64,000 bases of DNA from Spongiactinospora rosea (GCF_003315795.1 NZ_QMEY01000003.1:186001-250000); one strand, 5' to 3'; shown: positions 26,950 through 36,075, counted from the stretch's first letter. Notes: generated by a model not told the origin, from the sequence alone. Made by a program: numbers and translations.

Positions 26950-27470
26950 GCGTCACGACCGGCAGAGTGTTCACCGACAAGGAGATCGCCTACCTGAACG
27001 GCCAGCGGATCGGCCGCCTGGCGACGGCGGGCGCGGACGGCGCGCCGCACAACGTCCCCGTCGGCGTCCACTACAACGCCGAGCTGGACACGATCGACAT
27101 CGGCGGCTTCGCGCTCGCGGGCAGCCGCAAGTACCGCGACGTGCTGGCGAACCCCAAGGTCGCATTCGTGGTGGACGACGTGGTGGCGTTCGACCCGTGG
27201 GTGGCGCGCGGCATCGAGATCCGCGGCCTCGCGACCGCGTACGCCGAGGGCGGCAGGGCCGCCGGATTCCCGGCCGAGGAGCTGATCAGGATCGTTCCGA
27301 CCAGGATCGTCTCGTGGGGGATCGAGGCGCACTGGCAGACCGGGTTCCACTCCCGCCGCGTGCCCGCTCAGGCCGCTGGCCGGGATGCGGACCCGCACAT
27401 CCAGCACCGCGACGGCCACGGCGAAGCCGAAGCCCGTGGCGAGGACCGCGAAGGAGCGCGCCATGCCTGA
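26946..27470 (+). CDS. PPOX-class F420-dependent oxidoreductase
   Basis: A 174-aa split-beta-barrel flavin/F420 reductase: residues ~8-140 form the barrel (FTDKEIAYL...GRLATAGADGAPHNVPVG...GGFALAGSRKYRDVLANPKVAFVVDD), followed by a disordered Ala/Glu/His-rich tail. In tetracycline pathways a protein of this class (OxyR/DacO type) uses F420H2 to reduce 5a,11a-dehydrotetracycline in the last step. Placement inside a biosynthetic operon with a tetracycline-like gene set supports a similar late reduction. F420 rather than FMN as cofactor is an inference from family. Confidence 0.83.
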   Translation: MSVTTGRVFTDKEIAYLNGQRIGRLATAGADGAPHNVPVGVHYNAELDTIDIGGFALAGSRKYRDVLANPKVAFVVDDVVAFDPWVARGIEIRGLATAYAEGGRAAGFPAEELIRIVPTRIVSWGIEAHWQTGFHSRRVPAQAAGRDADPHIQHRDGHGEAEARGEDREGARHA

Positions 27471-28245
27471 GCTCATCCACGAGATCGACGTGCCGCTGAC
27501 CGCGGCGAGCACGGTGTTCAGCCTGATCGGAGACGTGGAGGAGGCGCCGCAGTTCCTCCCGCCGCACGTGTACGCCAGGTACATCAAGCGGGACGGCAAG
27601 CGGGACCTGGTCGAGCGCTGGGTGGCGAACGACGGCGGCGCCATCCAGAAATGGACGGTCTGGCAGGAGCGGAGCGGGCCGCCGTACCGAATCGTCTTTG
27701 AGCACCTGCACACCAGTCCGCCGGTGCGCCAGATGGGCGGCGAGTGGACCTTCACCCAGCGCGGCGACTCGACCGCCGTGTGGGTCATGCACAACTTCGA
27801 GGTGGTGGACGACGACCCCGCCGCCGCCGCGCCGATCGAGGACGACTTCGAGGAGAGGGTGCCGAGGCAGCTCAAGTACCTCGTCGAGCTGGCCCGCAAC
27901 CTCGACGACATCCGCGCTCGCACGGTGACCTGCGAGCGATCGGTCGTGATCCCCGCGGACGTGGAACGCGTGTACGAGCGGCTGCTCGCGGGGGAGGCCG
28001 GCGACGAGACCGACTGGATGCAGGTGGGCCTGCCGTTCGAGCGGGTCGTCTACAAGAGGCGGCCCGACCGGCAGCTGCCGGGCATGAACGCGCTCACGGG
28101 GGAGTACGAACTGACCGCCGATGGGTCGGGCACACGGGTCACGGCGCGGCGCACCGCGACGTTCGACCAGGCGATCGTGGACGAGGTCGGGCGCAAGGCC
28201 CTCGATGACGCGCTCCTGACGCAGCTGCGCGCGATCGGCGCATGA
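27463..28245 (+). CDS. SRPBCC polyketide aromatase/cyclase, compact didomain
   Basis: A 260-aa protein with two START/Bet v1-like domains: residues ~1-150 contain SPPVRQMGGEWTF and NFEVVDDDP, hallmarks of polyketide cyclases, while ~155-260 form a shortened second domain lacking part of the usual helix-grip core. The ATG at 27463 has GAAGGAG upstream and overlaps the reductase gene by 8 bp; a longer frame from 27385 has no such site. It probably closes and aromatises one ring of the polyketide. A second, full-length didomain enzyme is encoded at 51658, so this one may act on a later ring or be specialised. Confidence 0.84.
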   Translation: MPELIHEIDVPLTAASTVFSLIGDVEEAPQFLPPHVYARYIKRDGKRDLVERWVANDGGAIQKWTVWQERSGPPYRIVFEHLHTSPPVRQMGGEWTFTQRGDSTAVWVMHNFEVVDDDPAAAAPIEDDFEERVPRQLKYLVELARNLDDIRARTVTCERSVVIPADVERVYERLLAGEAGDETDWMQVGLPFERVVYKRRPDRQLPGMNALTGEYELTADGSGTRVTARRTATFDQAIVDEVGRKALDDALLTQLRAIGA

Positions 28246-28370
28246 TCACCGGCGCCACCCCCTGATCACTCTGAAGCCCGCCAGAGGCACGGCGCGGAAC
28301 AAGGACGCCTGGGCCAGGCGGGGGACAAGGTGCCCGGGTCAGGATGAAACGACTCGGACGCCCGAAGAAA

Positions 28371-28401
28371 GCGCCCGGTCCGGGATCCCCGGGCCGGGCG
28401 C
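28371..28401. terminator. GC-rich hairpin between convergent cyclase and TetR genes
   Basis: Perfect 8-bp arms at 28371-28378 and 28394-28401, with additional pairing possible in the intervening CCGGGGATCCCCGG-like core. It lies 8 bp beyond the TetR stop codon and ~125 bp after the cyclase, so it can serve as a bidirectional terminator. Confidence 0.6.
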
Positions 28402-28408
28402 CGGCATG

Positions 28409-29035
28409 TCAGCGCGCGGGGCGATGGGCCGCGACGATCAGCTCCGCGCTCTGGCGGGCGATCTCACGGATCTCGGCGTCGGAGAGGGGCTGCGTACCGT
28501 GCAGCGAACGCATCCGGCCCTCGGTGGCCACCAGCAGCACGAACTGACGGGCCGCGCGGGCGGCATCGGAGACCGTCAGCGTCCCCACGGCGCCGGCCGA
28601 CTCAAGGTAGCGGCCGGCCTCCTCCAGGATCGTGTCGGAGCTGGTCTCCCGCCAGGACTGCTGCAGCTCGGGATGGTGGGTGAGCTCGGCGATCGTGAGC
28701 CGGTGCAGCGCCGCGACCGTGGGGGAGAGGACGACGCGCAGAAGGCGCTCGCCCACCTGCTGGAGATCGGCCACCGGGTCGCCGGTGGGCCTCATCGGCG
28801 GCGATCCGCCGGGAACGTCGGACGCCGCGGCCCGCGCCTCGGCGATGACCGCGAGGAAGAGCCGTTCCTTGTTGCCGAAATGGCGGTAGACGGTCTGCTT
28901 GCCCACCCCCGCGTGCGCGGCGATCGTGTCGACGCTGACCCTGGCGTACCCCTCGCTCAGGAACAACCGCGCGGCCGCCTCAAGGATGACGCGGCGCTTG
29001 GCGGGCGAACGGCGGTCCCCGGCATCATGATCCAT
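28409..29035 (-). CDS. TetR-family regulator (exporter operon)
   Basis: A 208-aa TetR protein. The N-terminal HTH is RVILEAAARLFLSEGYARVSVDTIAAHAGVGKQTVYRHFGNKE; the rest is a helical ligand-binding domain with LTIAELTHHPELQ. It is the third gene of the reverse drrA-drrB-tetR unit. It is a close paralogue of the regulator at 31071 on the other side of the exporter: both share RRSPAK, HHPELQ and GTQPL segments. It probably senses the pathway product and adjusts export. Confidence 0.92.
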   Translation of the reverse strand: MDHDAGDRRSPAKRRVILEAAARLFLSEGYARVSVDTIAAHAGVGKQTVYRHFGNKERLFLAVIAEARAAASDVPGGSPPMRPTGDPVADLQQVGERLLRVVLSPTVAALHRLTIAELTHHPELQQSWRETSSDTILEEAGRYLESAGAVGTLTVSDAARAARQFVLLVATEGRMRSLHGTQPLSDAEIREIARQSAELIVAAHRPAR

Positions 29036-29101
29036 GGTCAGAGACTACGGGTTTCCGCGCCGGGCACCGGCCCATGCTCATGCCGCCCCGTTCTGGGATC
29101 A

Positions 29102-29935
29102 TCACCGGTCGGCCGTGCGGAAGCGGCGTACCGACAACGGCACGAACACCGCCAGAATGACGGCCGACGAGAGCAGGGTCGCGGCGATCGGGTGGGTGAG
29201 CGGCCAGGCGGCGTCGGCGGGGACCTTCGTGTCCGGGTCCCCGAGCAGGCTGCGAGCCGCCGTGACGGCGGCGCTGACCGGATTCCAGTCCGCGATGGTC
29301 CGCAGCCAGGGCACCATGTGCTCGGTCGGGACGAAGGCGTTCGAGATCATCGTGACCGGGAACACGAGCGGGGTGAGCTTGTCGGCGGTCTGCTCCTTGA
29401 CCAGCTGGCCGACCAGCACGCCGCACCAGCTCAGCGTGTACCTCAGCAGGATGAGCAGGGCGAAGGCGGCCAGCGTCTGCAGCGGGCCCTGCTGTGGGCG
29501 CCAGCCGAGCGCGAGGCCGCAGACGATCATGATCGAGATGGCCAGCGCGCCGATCAGGATGTCGGCGCCGGTCTGCCCGAACGGCACGGCCAGGCGGGCC
29601 ATCGGCATCGAGCGGAACCGGTCCGTGACACCCCTGGCCATGTCGCCCGCCACGGCCACCGACGTCGCCGCGACGCTCGTGACCGTCATCATGGTGAACA
29701 GGCCCGGCATGAGGAACGTGAGGTAGTCGCCGCCGGGGACCGTGATGGCGCTGCCCATGACGTACCCGAACAGCAGCACCAGGGCGGCCGGGAAGATCAG
29801 CTCGCCCGCCAGCTCGCCCGGCGACCTGCGCAGCCGCAGCAGGTGGCGGTGGACGACGGTCACGCCGTCGGTGAGCGCCCAGCGGATCGTGCCGCCGATC
29901 GAGGCCGGCGGCTCGCGGGAGGTGAGCGCGGCCAT
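29102..29935 (-). CDS. ABC-2 type exporter permease, DrrB-like
   Basis: A 277-aa integral membrane protein with six hydrophobic helices and the ABC-2 signature near the fourth helix. It directly abuts the ATPase gene (29935/29936), forming a DrrAB-type two-subunit efflux pump. Such pumps export anthracyclines and other aromatic polyketides and give self-resistance. Because the unit sits inside the type II cluster, the substrate is probably its product. Confidence 0.9.
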   Translation of the reverse strand: MAALTSREPPASIGGTIRWALTDGVTVVHRHLLRLRRSPGELAGELIFPAALVLLFGYVMGSAITVPGGDYLTFLMPGLFTMMTVTSVAATSVAVAGDMARGVTDRFRSMPMARLAVPFGQTGADILIGALAISIMIVCGLALGWRPQQGPLQTLAAFALLILLRYTLSWCGVLVGQLVKEQTADKLTPLVFPVTMISNAFVPTEHMVPWLRTIADWNPVSAAVTAARSLLGDPDTKVPADAAWPLTHPIAATLLSSAVILAVFVPLSVRRFRTADR

Positions 29936-30928
29936 TCAGACCATGTCCTTCACGGCCGGGCTGGCGCTCGGGCTCCCCGGCGCCGAGCCGTCGGTGAGAC
30001 GGAAGAACACCTCGTCCAGGGTGGGGCGGCGCAGCGCGAGGTCCTCGGCGGTGACGCCCGCGCGGTCCAGCGCGTACATCGCCGTGGTCAGCGTCACCGC
30101 GTCGTCGGCGACGGAGACGCTGACCCTGCGCTCCGCCCGGTCGACGTGCGGTTCGCCGTCGCCGAGCCGGGCCAGCACCTCGCTCGCGGCCGGGATCGCC
30201 GCCTCGTCGGCGACGACCGCGTCCAGCCGGTTGCCGATCGTGGCCTTGAGCTCGGGTGGCGTGCCGGAGGCGACGGTCCGGCCCATGTCGATCACCGCGA
30301 TGCGGTCCGCGAGCCGGTCGGCCTCCTCCAGGTACTGGGTGGTGAGCAGCACGGTGGTGCCGGTCATGGCCAGTTCGCGCACGGTGTCCCAGATCTGGGT
30401 GCGGCTGCGCGGGTCGAGCCCGGTCGTCGGCTCGTCGAGGAACAGCACGGGGGGTACGACGATCAGGCTGGCTATCAGGTCGAGGCGGCGGCGCATGCCG
30501 CCCGAGTACGTGTGGACCGGCCGGTCCGCCGCGTGCGCCAGGGCGTGACTTTCGAGCAGTTCGTTCGCGCGGGCCCGGGCGACCTTGCGCGAGAGGTGCG
30601 AGAGCCGGCCGAAGATGACCAGGTTGTCCCGCCCGGTGAGCGTGTCGTCCACGGCCGCGTACTGGCCCGCGAGCCCGATCCGGTAGCGGAGCCTGGCCGC
30701 GTCCTTGACCACGTCCAGGCCGTCGACGCGGGCGCGCCCGGCGTCGGGGCGGGTGAGCGTGGACAGGATGCGCACCAAGGTCGTCTTGCCCGCGCCGTTG
30801 GGCCCGAGCAGGCCGAACACCGATCCGGACGGGACCTCGACGTCCAGTCCGCGCAGGGCGACGGTCGTGCCGAAGCGCTTCCAGAGCCCTTCGGCCACGA
30901 TCGCCGCCCCGTTCAGGCGTGTGCTCAT
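29936..30928 (-). CDS. ABC exporter ATP-binding protein, DrrA-like
   Basis: A 330-aa ATPase with Walker A GPNGAGKTT, signature YSGGMRRRLDL and Walker B VLFLDEPTTGLD, followed by the ~100-residue C-terminal domain typical of DrrA. All catalytic elements are intact. It is first in a reverse operon with drrB-like and tetR genes. Its upstream region (30929-31070) is shared with a divergent TetR gene and contains repeated operator-like half-sites, so expression is probably drug-inducible. Confidence 0.93.
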   Translation of the reverse strand: MSTRLNGAAIVAEGLWKRFGTTVALRGLDVEVPSGSVFGLLGPNGAGKTTLVRILSTLTRPDAGRARVDGLDVVKDAARLRYRIGLAGQYAAVDDTLTGRDNLVIFGRLSHLSRKVARARANELLESHALAHAADRPVHTYSGGMRRRLDLIASLIVVPPVLFLDEPTTGLDPRSRTQIWDTVRELAMTGTTVLLTTQYLEEADRLADRIAVIDMGRTVASGTPPELKATIGNRLDAVVADEAAIPAASEVLARLGDGEPHVDRAERRVSVSVADDAVTLTTAMYALDRAGVTAEDLALRRPTLDEVFFRLTDGSAPGSPSASPAVKDMV

Positions 30929-31005
30929 GCTGCCCCCTGTGCGGCGCGCCGTTTCTCTCGATATGTGAGCAGCAGCCGGTTATCCTCGGCTGTTAAACGA
31001 GACCA

Positions 31006-31049
31006 GTCCGTCTAGTCTCGATTCGATGCTAGACGGACCGGTTCCGTCT
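31006..31049. promoter_or_regulatory. operator-like inverted repeats between drrA-like and tetR genes
   Basis: GTCCGTCTAG at 31006-31015 is repeated in inverted form as CTAGACGGAC at 31029-31038. The second arm also begins a 19-bp palindrome, 31031-31049 (AGACGGA...TCCGTCT, one mismatch). Three related half-sites immediately upstream of a divergent tetR/exporter pair are what is expected of an autoregulatory TetR operator. Binding is inferred. Confidence 0.65.
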
Positions 31050-31070
31050 CGCAAGACGTTAGGTGCATTC

Positions 31071-31724
31071 ATGGACGAGGTGGACATCAGCGCCGGGCAC
31101 CGCCGTTCTCCGGCCAAACACCGGGCGATCCTCCAGGCCGCGATCGAGGTGTTCCTCAGAGAGGGCTACTCCCGGGCGAGCGTGGACGCCATAGCCGCCG
31201 TGGCCGGGGTGGGCAAGCAGACCGTCTACGGTCATTTCGGCAGCAAGGAGCGCCTTTTCCTGGCAGCGGTCGAGGCCGCCCGCCAGGCGGGCGGCTCCGG
31301 GGCGGAGGAGCAGGAGCCGCCCTCCGAGGGCTCGGGCGACGTGGTCGGCTACCTGACGCCCATCGGTACGCGGGTGCTGAACTCGATCCTGTCGCCCGAG
31401 GTCGCGGCCCTGCACCGGCTGACGATCGCCGAACTCACCCACCACCCGGAGCTCCAGCGGTCCTGGCGCGGCAGCGAGGCGGCCCAGGAGGCGTCCAAGG
31501 CCATCGCCGGCTACCTGGCAGAACGCGACCGGGCGGGCGAGTTGTCGGTACCCGACCCGGGGCGAGCCGCCCGCCAGTTCGTGCGGCTGGTGGCGACGGA
31601 GGCCCGCGTACGCTCCCTGTACGGCACCCAGCCGCTCACCGGCGAGGAGCGCACGGCCATCGCCCGCGAGGCCGCCGAGCTGATCGTCCGCGCGCATTCG
31701 CACTGCCCGGAGTGCGGCTCCTAG
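31071..31724 (+). CDS. TetR-family regulator (divergent to exporter)
   Basis: A 217-aa TetR protein with HTH AILQAAIEVFLREGYSRASVDAIAAVAGVGKQTVYGHFGSKE-type sequence and a helical effector domain; the last residues include a CPEC pair. I start it at ATG 31071 because the homologous first residues (MDEVD...HRRSPAK) match its paralogue, while the in-frame ATG at 31026 lies inside the operator repeats. It is divergent from the DrrAB unit, which it probably represses. Confidence 0.92.
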   Translation: MDEVDISAGHRRSPAKHRAILQAAIEVFLREGYSRASVDAIAAVAGVGKQTVYGHFGSKERLFLAAVEAARQAGGSGAEEQEPPSEGSGDVVGYLTPIGTRVLNSILSPEVAALHRLTIAELTHHPELQRSWRGSEAAQEASKAIAGYLAERDRAGELSVPDPGRAARQFVRLVATEARVRSLYGTQPLTGEERTAIAREAAELIVRAHSHCPECGS

Positions 31725-31764
31725 GAAAGCCGCCCTCCCCGGCCCCGGCCGTGACGATCAGCGG

Positions 31765-32418
31765 TCACAGACCGGCGTCGCGGGCGAGGAACCCGGCCTG
31801 CGAGCGGTTCGCGCAGCCCAGTTTCTCCAGCAGCCGGGAGACGTAGCCCTTGATCGTGGCCTCGGTCAGGTGCAGCCTGGCCGCGATCTGCGCGTTGGAC
31901 AGGCCCTCACCGAGGCAGGCCATCACCTGGGTCTCGCGCTCGGTCAGCTCCCTGATCAGCGCCAGCCGGTCGTCGTGCTCGGCCGAACTCATGCCGGAGG
32001 TGGCCAGCAGTTTGCCGCTGGCCGCCGACGAGAGCACGACGTGCCCGCTCGCGACGACGCGTACCAGCTCGACCAGGTCCTCCGGCGGCGTGCTCTTCAG
32101 CAGGTAGCCGGCCGCGCCGGCGCGCAGCGCCTGCGTGACGTGGTGTCCGGTGTCGAAGGTGGTGAGCGCCACGACGACGGGCGGCCGCTTGAGCGCGCGG
32201 ATGTGCCTGATCGCGGTCAGCCCGTCCACGCCCGGCATGCGAAGGTCCATGAGCACCACGTCGGGCTGGTGCCGCACGGCGGACTCGACGGCCGCCGCCC
32301 CGTCGTACGCCTCGTCGACGACCTCGATGTCCTCGGCCGCCGACAGGATGGCGCGCAGGTGGGCGCAGACCATCACCTCGTCGTCGACCAGCAGCACCCG
32401 GGTCCTGTCACGTTTCAC
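31765..32418 (-). CDS. NarL/LuxR-type response regulator
   Basis: A 217-aa regulator with a receiver domain (phospho-acceptor Asp58 in VVLMDLRMPG) and a C-terminal LuxR HTH (LTERETQVMACLGEGLSNAQIAARL). The sensor kinase gene upstream overlaps it by 11 bp, forming a standard two-component pair. Probable role: transcriptional control of neighbouring export or biosynthesis genes; the signal is unknown. Confidence 0.94.
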   Translation of the reverse strand: MKRDRTRVLLVDDEVMVCAHLRAILSAAEDIEVVDEAYDGAAAVESAVRHQPDVVLMDLRMPGVDGLTAIRHIRALKRPPVVVALTTFDTGHHVTQALRAGAAGYLLKSTPPEDLVELVRVVASGHVVLSSAASGKLLATSGMSSAEHDDRLALIRELTERETQVMACLGEGLSNAQIAARLHLTEATIKGYVSRLLEKLGCANRSQAGFLARDAGL

Positions 32419-33748
32419 CGGCCGCTCCCTGTGCCTCGCTCCACTCGCCGAGGGAACCCCAGGTGGGGAGGCTCGCCTCGACCTCGTAGCCCCCGTCGGA
32501 GGTGGGGCCGTTGCGCAGCGTGCCGCCGACCAGCTCCACCCGTCTGCGCAGGCCGATCAGCCCCATGCCGCCGCCGGTGGCGACCAGTTCGGCGTCCCCG
32601 GGGCACGTCGGCTCGGTGTTGCGCACGCTCACGTCCACCCACTGGCGCCGGTGGCGCAGCAGCACGCGTACCTTGGCGCCCGGCGCGTGCTTGCGCGCGT
32701 TGGTCAGAGCCTCCTGCACGACGCGGTACGCCGTCCGCGCCACCACCTGCGACGCCAGGCCCGCGTCGCCCTCCTCGACCAGCTCGATCGGCACGCCCAC
32801 GCTCTCGGACTCCGCGATCAGGGGCCTGACGTCCGGCACGGGGATCGGCCGCTCGCGGTCCTGCGACGCGCGACCGCCCTCGTCGTCCCCGCTCCCGTCG
32901 CCCCCGTCGCTCGCGTCTTCGTTCACGTCCTCGGTCTCGCCGTCGCGCCGGCATCCGCCCTCGCCGGGGGTGGCGGTGGCGCGCAGCAGCCCGATCATGT
33001 CGTGCAGCTCCTCAAGCGCCTGGCAGCCGGTGGTGCGCAGGCTTTCCGCCGCCGCCCGGATCCGCTCGTTGTCGGCGGTCACCCTGAGGGCGCCGGCCTG
33101 GAGGACCATGAGGGTCACCCGGTGGGAGACGATGTCGTGCATGTCGGCCGCCAGCCGGGCCCGCTCCTCCGCCCTGGCCCGCTCGGCCAGCAGGTGACGC
33201 TCGCGCTCGGCCCTGTCGGCGCGCTCGATGAGGGAGCGGAGCAGCCGTTGCCGCGCGTAGACGTACATGCCGAGCAGCGCGGGACCGGCGACGAAGACCG
33301 CGGCCTGGGAGAGGCTCGGAATGAGCCGGTGGAGCGAGATGGACTCCCACGGCGCGGCGGCGAACAGGATCAGCAGCGCGACCGGTGGCGCGGCACGCCG
33401 CCGCCCGCCCTGGGCCAGCGCGGTGTACGCGGCGAAGGGGGTGATCGGCGGGATGGTGGAGCCGGCGTCAAGGCCGGGTCCGTGAGCGATCAGCACGCCA
33501 GGCGCGGCCTGATCGACGGTGAAGATCACCACGGTGGCCACGGCCGCGATCCAGAGGAGCGCCAGCGGGGCGCGCCGCCTGAGCAGCAGGGCCCCGGCCA
33601 GGACCACGTTGACGATCAGCATCACCTTGGACGATGGCATCACCGGCGGCGAACTGAACACCGTTGCGATGCCGAGGGCCGCGGCGCTGAGCGCCATCAC
33701 GGCGTCGAGGAGACGGTCGCGCCCGGACACCCGGACCGTAGGCCTCAT
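32408..33748 (-). CDS. NarL-type sensor histidine kinase
   Basis: A 446-aa kinase: about five TM helices in residues 1-160, a HisKA_3 dimerisation box with the phospho-His in AADMHDIVSH, and a HATPase domain at the C-terminus (GGGMGLIGLRRRV). Between them is an acidic, Gly/Asp-rich low-complexity insert (EDVNEDASDGGDGSGDDEGG). The start is placed at ATG 33748 (MRPTVRV), because the frame upstream lacks kinase character. It is co-transcribed with the response regulator. Confidence 0.9.
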   Translation of the reverse strand: MRPTVRVSGRDRLLDAVMALSAAALGIATVFSSPPVMPSSKVMLIVNVVLAGALLLRRRAPLALLWIAAVATVVIFTVDQAAPGVLIAHGPGLDAGSTIPPITPFAAYTALAQGGRRRAAPPVALLILFAAAPWESISLHRLIPSLSQAAVFVAGPALLGMYVYARQRLLRSLIERADRAERERHLLAERARAEERARLAADMHDIVSHRVTLMVLQAGALRVTADNERIRAAAESLRTTGCQALEELHDMIGLLRATATPGEGGCRRDGETEDVNEDASDGGDGSGDDEGGRASQDRERPIPVPDVRPLIAESESVGVPIELVEEGDAGLASQVVARTAYRVVQEALTNARKHAPGAKVRVLLRHRRQWVDVSVRNTEPTCPGDAELVATGGGMGLIGLRRRVELVGGTLRNGPTSDGGYEVEASLPTWGSLGEWSEAQGAAGET

Positions 33749-33993
33749 AAGGGCCACAGTAGATCCTTCTCCCGACCCCACCGATCCCCGCGGCCGGCGC
33801 CGCCGACCACCAGGCGGGCTCGCCCAGCAAGATGCCAACGAGGTGCGGAGAACCGACTTTCGTAGGTCCAACTTCCTACCTAACACGCTGTCATGGCGGT
33901 GGGTCCTGCGGGTCGAATGGGGAGATGAAGATTCCCCGGCCACGTGTATCCCCCCTGGAGGTCAGTGATGACCGAGCTTTCGCGAGGCCGGGA

Positions 33994-34827
33994 ATGAGCC
34001 GTCCCGCGCTGAGGATGCTTCCGATCGCCGTACGGGCCGAAGGCGTGCGGAGGGCGGGTGTGGTCGGCGGAGCGGAGGTGGCCCTGCTCGACAATGTGAC
34101 GCTGTCGGTACCGCGCGGGCGTTTCACGGCGGTGACGGGGCCGTCCCGGTCGGGCGCGTCGATGCTGCTGCGCTGCCTGGGCGGGCTCGACCCGGTGAAC
34201 GCGGGCCGGGTGCTCGCCGGGGACGTCGACCTGGCGCTGCTGGACGAGGCACGGCTGGCCAGGCTGCGGCGGGAGCGGTTCGGGTTCGTGGCGAAGGAAC
34301 GGGATCTGATTCCGTCGCTGACCGTGCGGCAGAACGTCACGATCCCGGCCGGGGTGGACGGGCGCACGACCGACGGCGCGTGGGTGGAGGCGGTGCTGGA
34401 GACCACCGGGCTGGCCGGCTTGCAGACGCACAGGACGGCGGAGGTGCCGCCGTCGGTGTGGGTGCGGATCGCCTGCGCGAAGGCGCTGGTACGGCGGCCG
34501 GAGATCGTCTTCGCCGACCCCGCGGAGGGCTCGCACCGCGGCGAGGTCGTCGTCCCTGGTGAGGGCATCGGTTCGGGTGAGCACGAGGGGTGGCGGGAGG
34601 CTTCGCGGGTGGTGTTGCCGCTGGTGCTGCGGGAGGCGGCGACGAGGCTCGGGCCGGCGGTGATCATGGCGACCCATGACCCCGCCGGGGCGGCGCGGGC
34701 CGACACCGTGGTGTCCCTGTGCGGCGGGCGGGTGGCCGGGGTGTTGTCGAACCCGACCACCGACCGGGTACGCGCGCTCGTCGCCGCCGGTGAGGATGGC
34801 GCCGGCGGCGAGGAGACGCCTGCGTAG
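33994..34827 (+). CDS. degenerate LolD/MacB-type ABC ATPase
   Basis: About 277 aa. The fold follows MacB-type ABC ATPases (ALLDNVTLSVPRGRFTAVTG..., FVAKERDLIPSLTVRQNV), but the nucleotide site is degraded. Walker A reads GPSRSGAS, without the invariant Lys; the LSGGQ signature is replaced by VPPSVWVRIA; Walker B is weak (IVFADPAEG). It has no partner permease nearby. It may be catalytically dead yet still bind a partner, or be decaying. Start uncertain: ATG 33994 is chosen, with in-frame ATGs at 33925 and 34015. Confidence 0.7.
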   Translation: MSRPALRMLPIAVRAEGVRRAGVVGGAEVALLDNVTLSVPRGRFTAVTGPSRSGASMLLRCLGGLDPVNAGRVLAGDVDLALLDEARLARLRRERFGFVAKERDLIPSLTVRQNVTIPAGVDGRTTDGAWVEAVLETTGLAGLQTHRTAEVPPSVWVRIACAKALVRRPEIVFADPAEGSHRGEVVVPGEGIGSGEHEGWREASRVVLPLVLREAATRLGPAVIMATHDPAGAARADTVVSLCGGRVAGVLSNPTTDRVRALVAAGEDGAGGEETPA

Positions 34828-34934
34828 AGGTGTGCGTGGGTGTGGCGTCGTCGGTGGTCCGCCGTGCCCGGGGTGTGGCCGGGGTGGGTGTCCGGCCTGT
34901 GGTGTGGTGGGCGGCCCCGCGGGGCGCGGAGGGT

Positions 34935-35597
34935 TCATCCCCTCCGTGCCCTGCTGGGAGAGATGATCGATGCCGCGATGGCCCGGTTGACCGCGTCGAT
35001 GCGGGAGGCGGCGCCGAGTTTGGTGAAGGTGTTGTACAGGTGGCGTTTGACGGTGCCTTCGGCGATGGACAGGCGGCTGGCGATCTGGATGTTGCTGAGT
35101 CCTTCGGCGACCAGTTCCAGGACGTCGCGTTCGCGTCGGGAGACGCCGTCGGGGCGGGGGTTGCCGTTGGGGGTGAGGGTGGCGGGGGAGACCGACAGCA
35201 CGACGCGGCTTTCCTGGGTGGCGATGCTGCGGATGGCGGAGACGAGTTCGAGGCGGCAGGCGTTTTTGAGGAGGTATCCGCGGACGCCGAGGGCGAGCAG
35301 GCTCCACATGAGCTGGGGGTCGTCGTGCATGGTCAGGATGAGGATGCGTGAGGTGGGGGCGGCTTGGGTGATGCGGCGGACGCGTTCGGTGACGTCGTCG
35401 TCGCCGGGGATTTCCACGTCGAGGAGGATGATTTTCGGGCGTTTTTTGACGGCGACGGCGACGGCGGCGGCGCTGTCTTCGGCCTCTCCTGCGATGACGA
35501 AGCCGCGTTCGGCTTGGAGGGAGTCTCGCAGGACCTCGCGGAAGAGTGTGTGGTCATCAACGATCAGAATGTCGATCTGGCTCTCTGTTCCCACCAT
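34935..35597 (-). CDS. NarL/LuxR-type response regulator, orphan by position
   Basis: A 220-aa response regulator: receiver with acidic pocket VDD (~14-16) and phospho-Asp60 (IILLDVEIPG), then a LuxR HTH (VSRRERDVLELVAEGLSNIQIASRL). The ATG at 35597 has a GAGAGGAG site upstream; the frame further upstream is not protein-like. There is no adjacent kinase; the histidine kinase at 37845-39221 is a possible partner. Probably a pathway-level transcription factor. Confidence 0.92.
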   Translation of the reverse strand: MVGTESQIDILIVDDHTLFREVLRDSLQAERGFVIAGEAEDSAAAVAVAVKKRPKIILLDVEIPGDDDVTERVRRITQAAPTSRILILTMHDDPQLMWSLLALGVRGYLLKNACRLELVSAIRSIATQESRVVLSVSPATLTPNGNPRPDGVSRRERDVLELVAEGLSNIQIASRLSIAEGTVKRHLYNTFTKLGAASRIDAVNRAIAASIISPSRARRG

Positions 35598-36075
35598 CTC
35601 GCTCCTCTCATCTCGCCAGGCGGGCATGCCGCTGGGCCAGGTGTGAACGTTTGCGCCGGGCGAGGCGGCCAGCCCGGCGACGGCAGCGGTGGTTCCGAAC
35701 AGGCCCGCAGCAGAATGCGCGAGGTGTTTCACGAGGACGCGGCCAACGCAGGAGAAGGGCATCAACGATGGGGCCGTACCGGACCCACGTGTCGCATCTG
35801 CTCATCCCCGTTCGCAGCGCGGATCGCATGCGATATACGTGCTGACAATTGCATGCGAATCCGGCGAAGTCCACAGGTAATCCGAGCATCGGTTCGAGGC
35901 GGGCGTCTCGGGCGCCGGGGCCGAGCGTCCCCGGCCGACGCCTCCCACCACGGAAAGCCGCACGGTGACCAGGCGATTCGCGATGGTGATCGCGGGCGGC
36001 CGTTGTCCGCTTCTGGTCTCTCCGAAAAACCTTGGGTCACAGGTGAACTGAGGGGACGGGACCCGGCGGCCCTTC

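Noticed and set aside
28406-31015. 869-aa forward frame across the TetR and DrrAB genes
   Set aside because: It lies antisense to three well-supported genes and has no family character.
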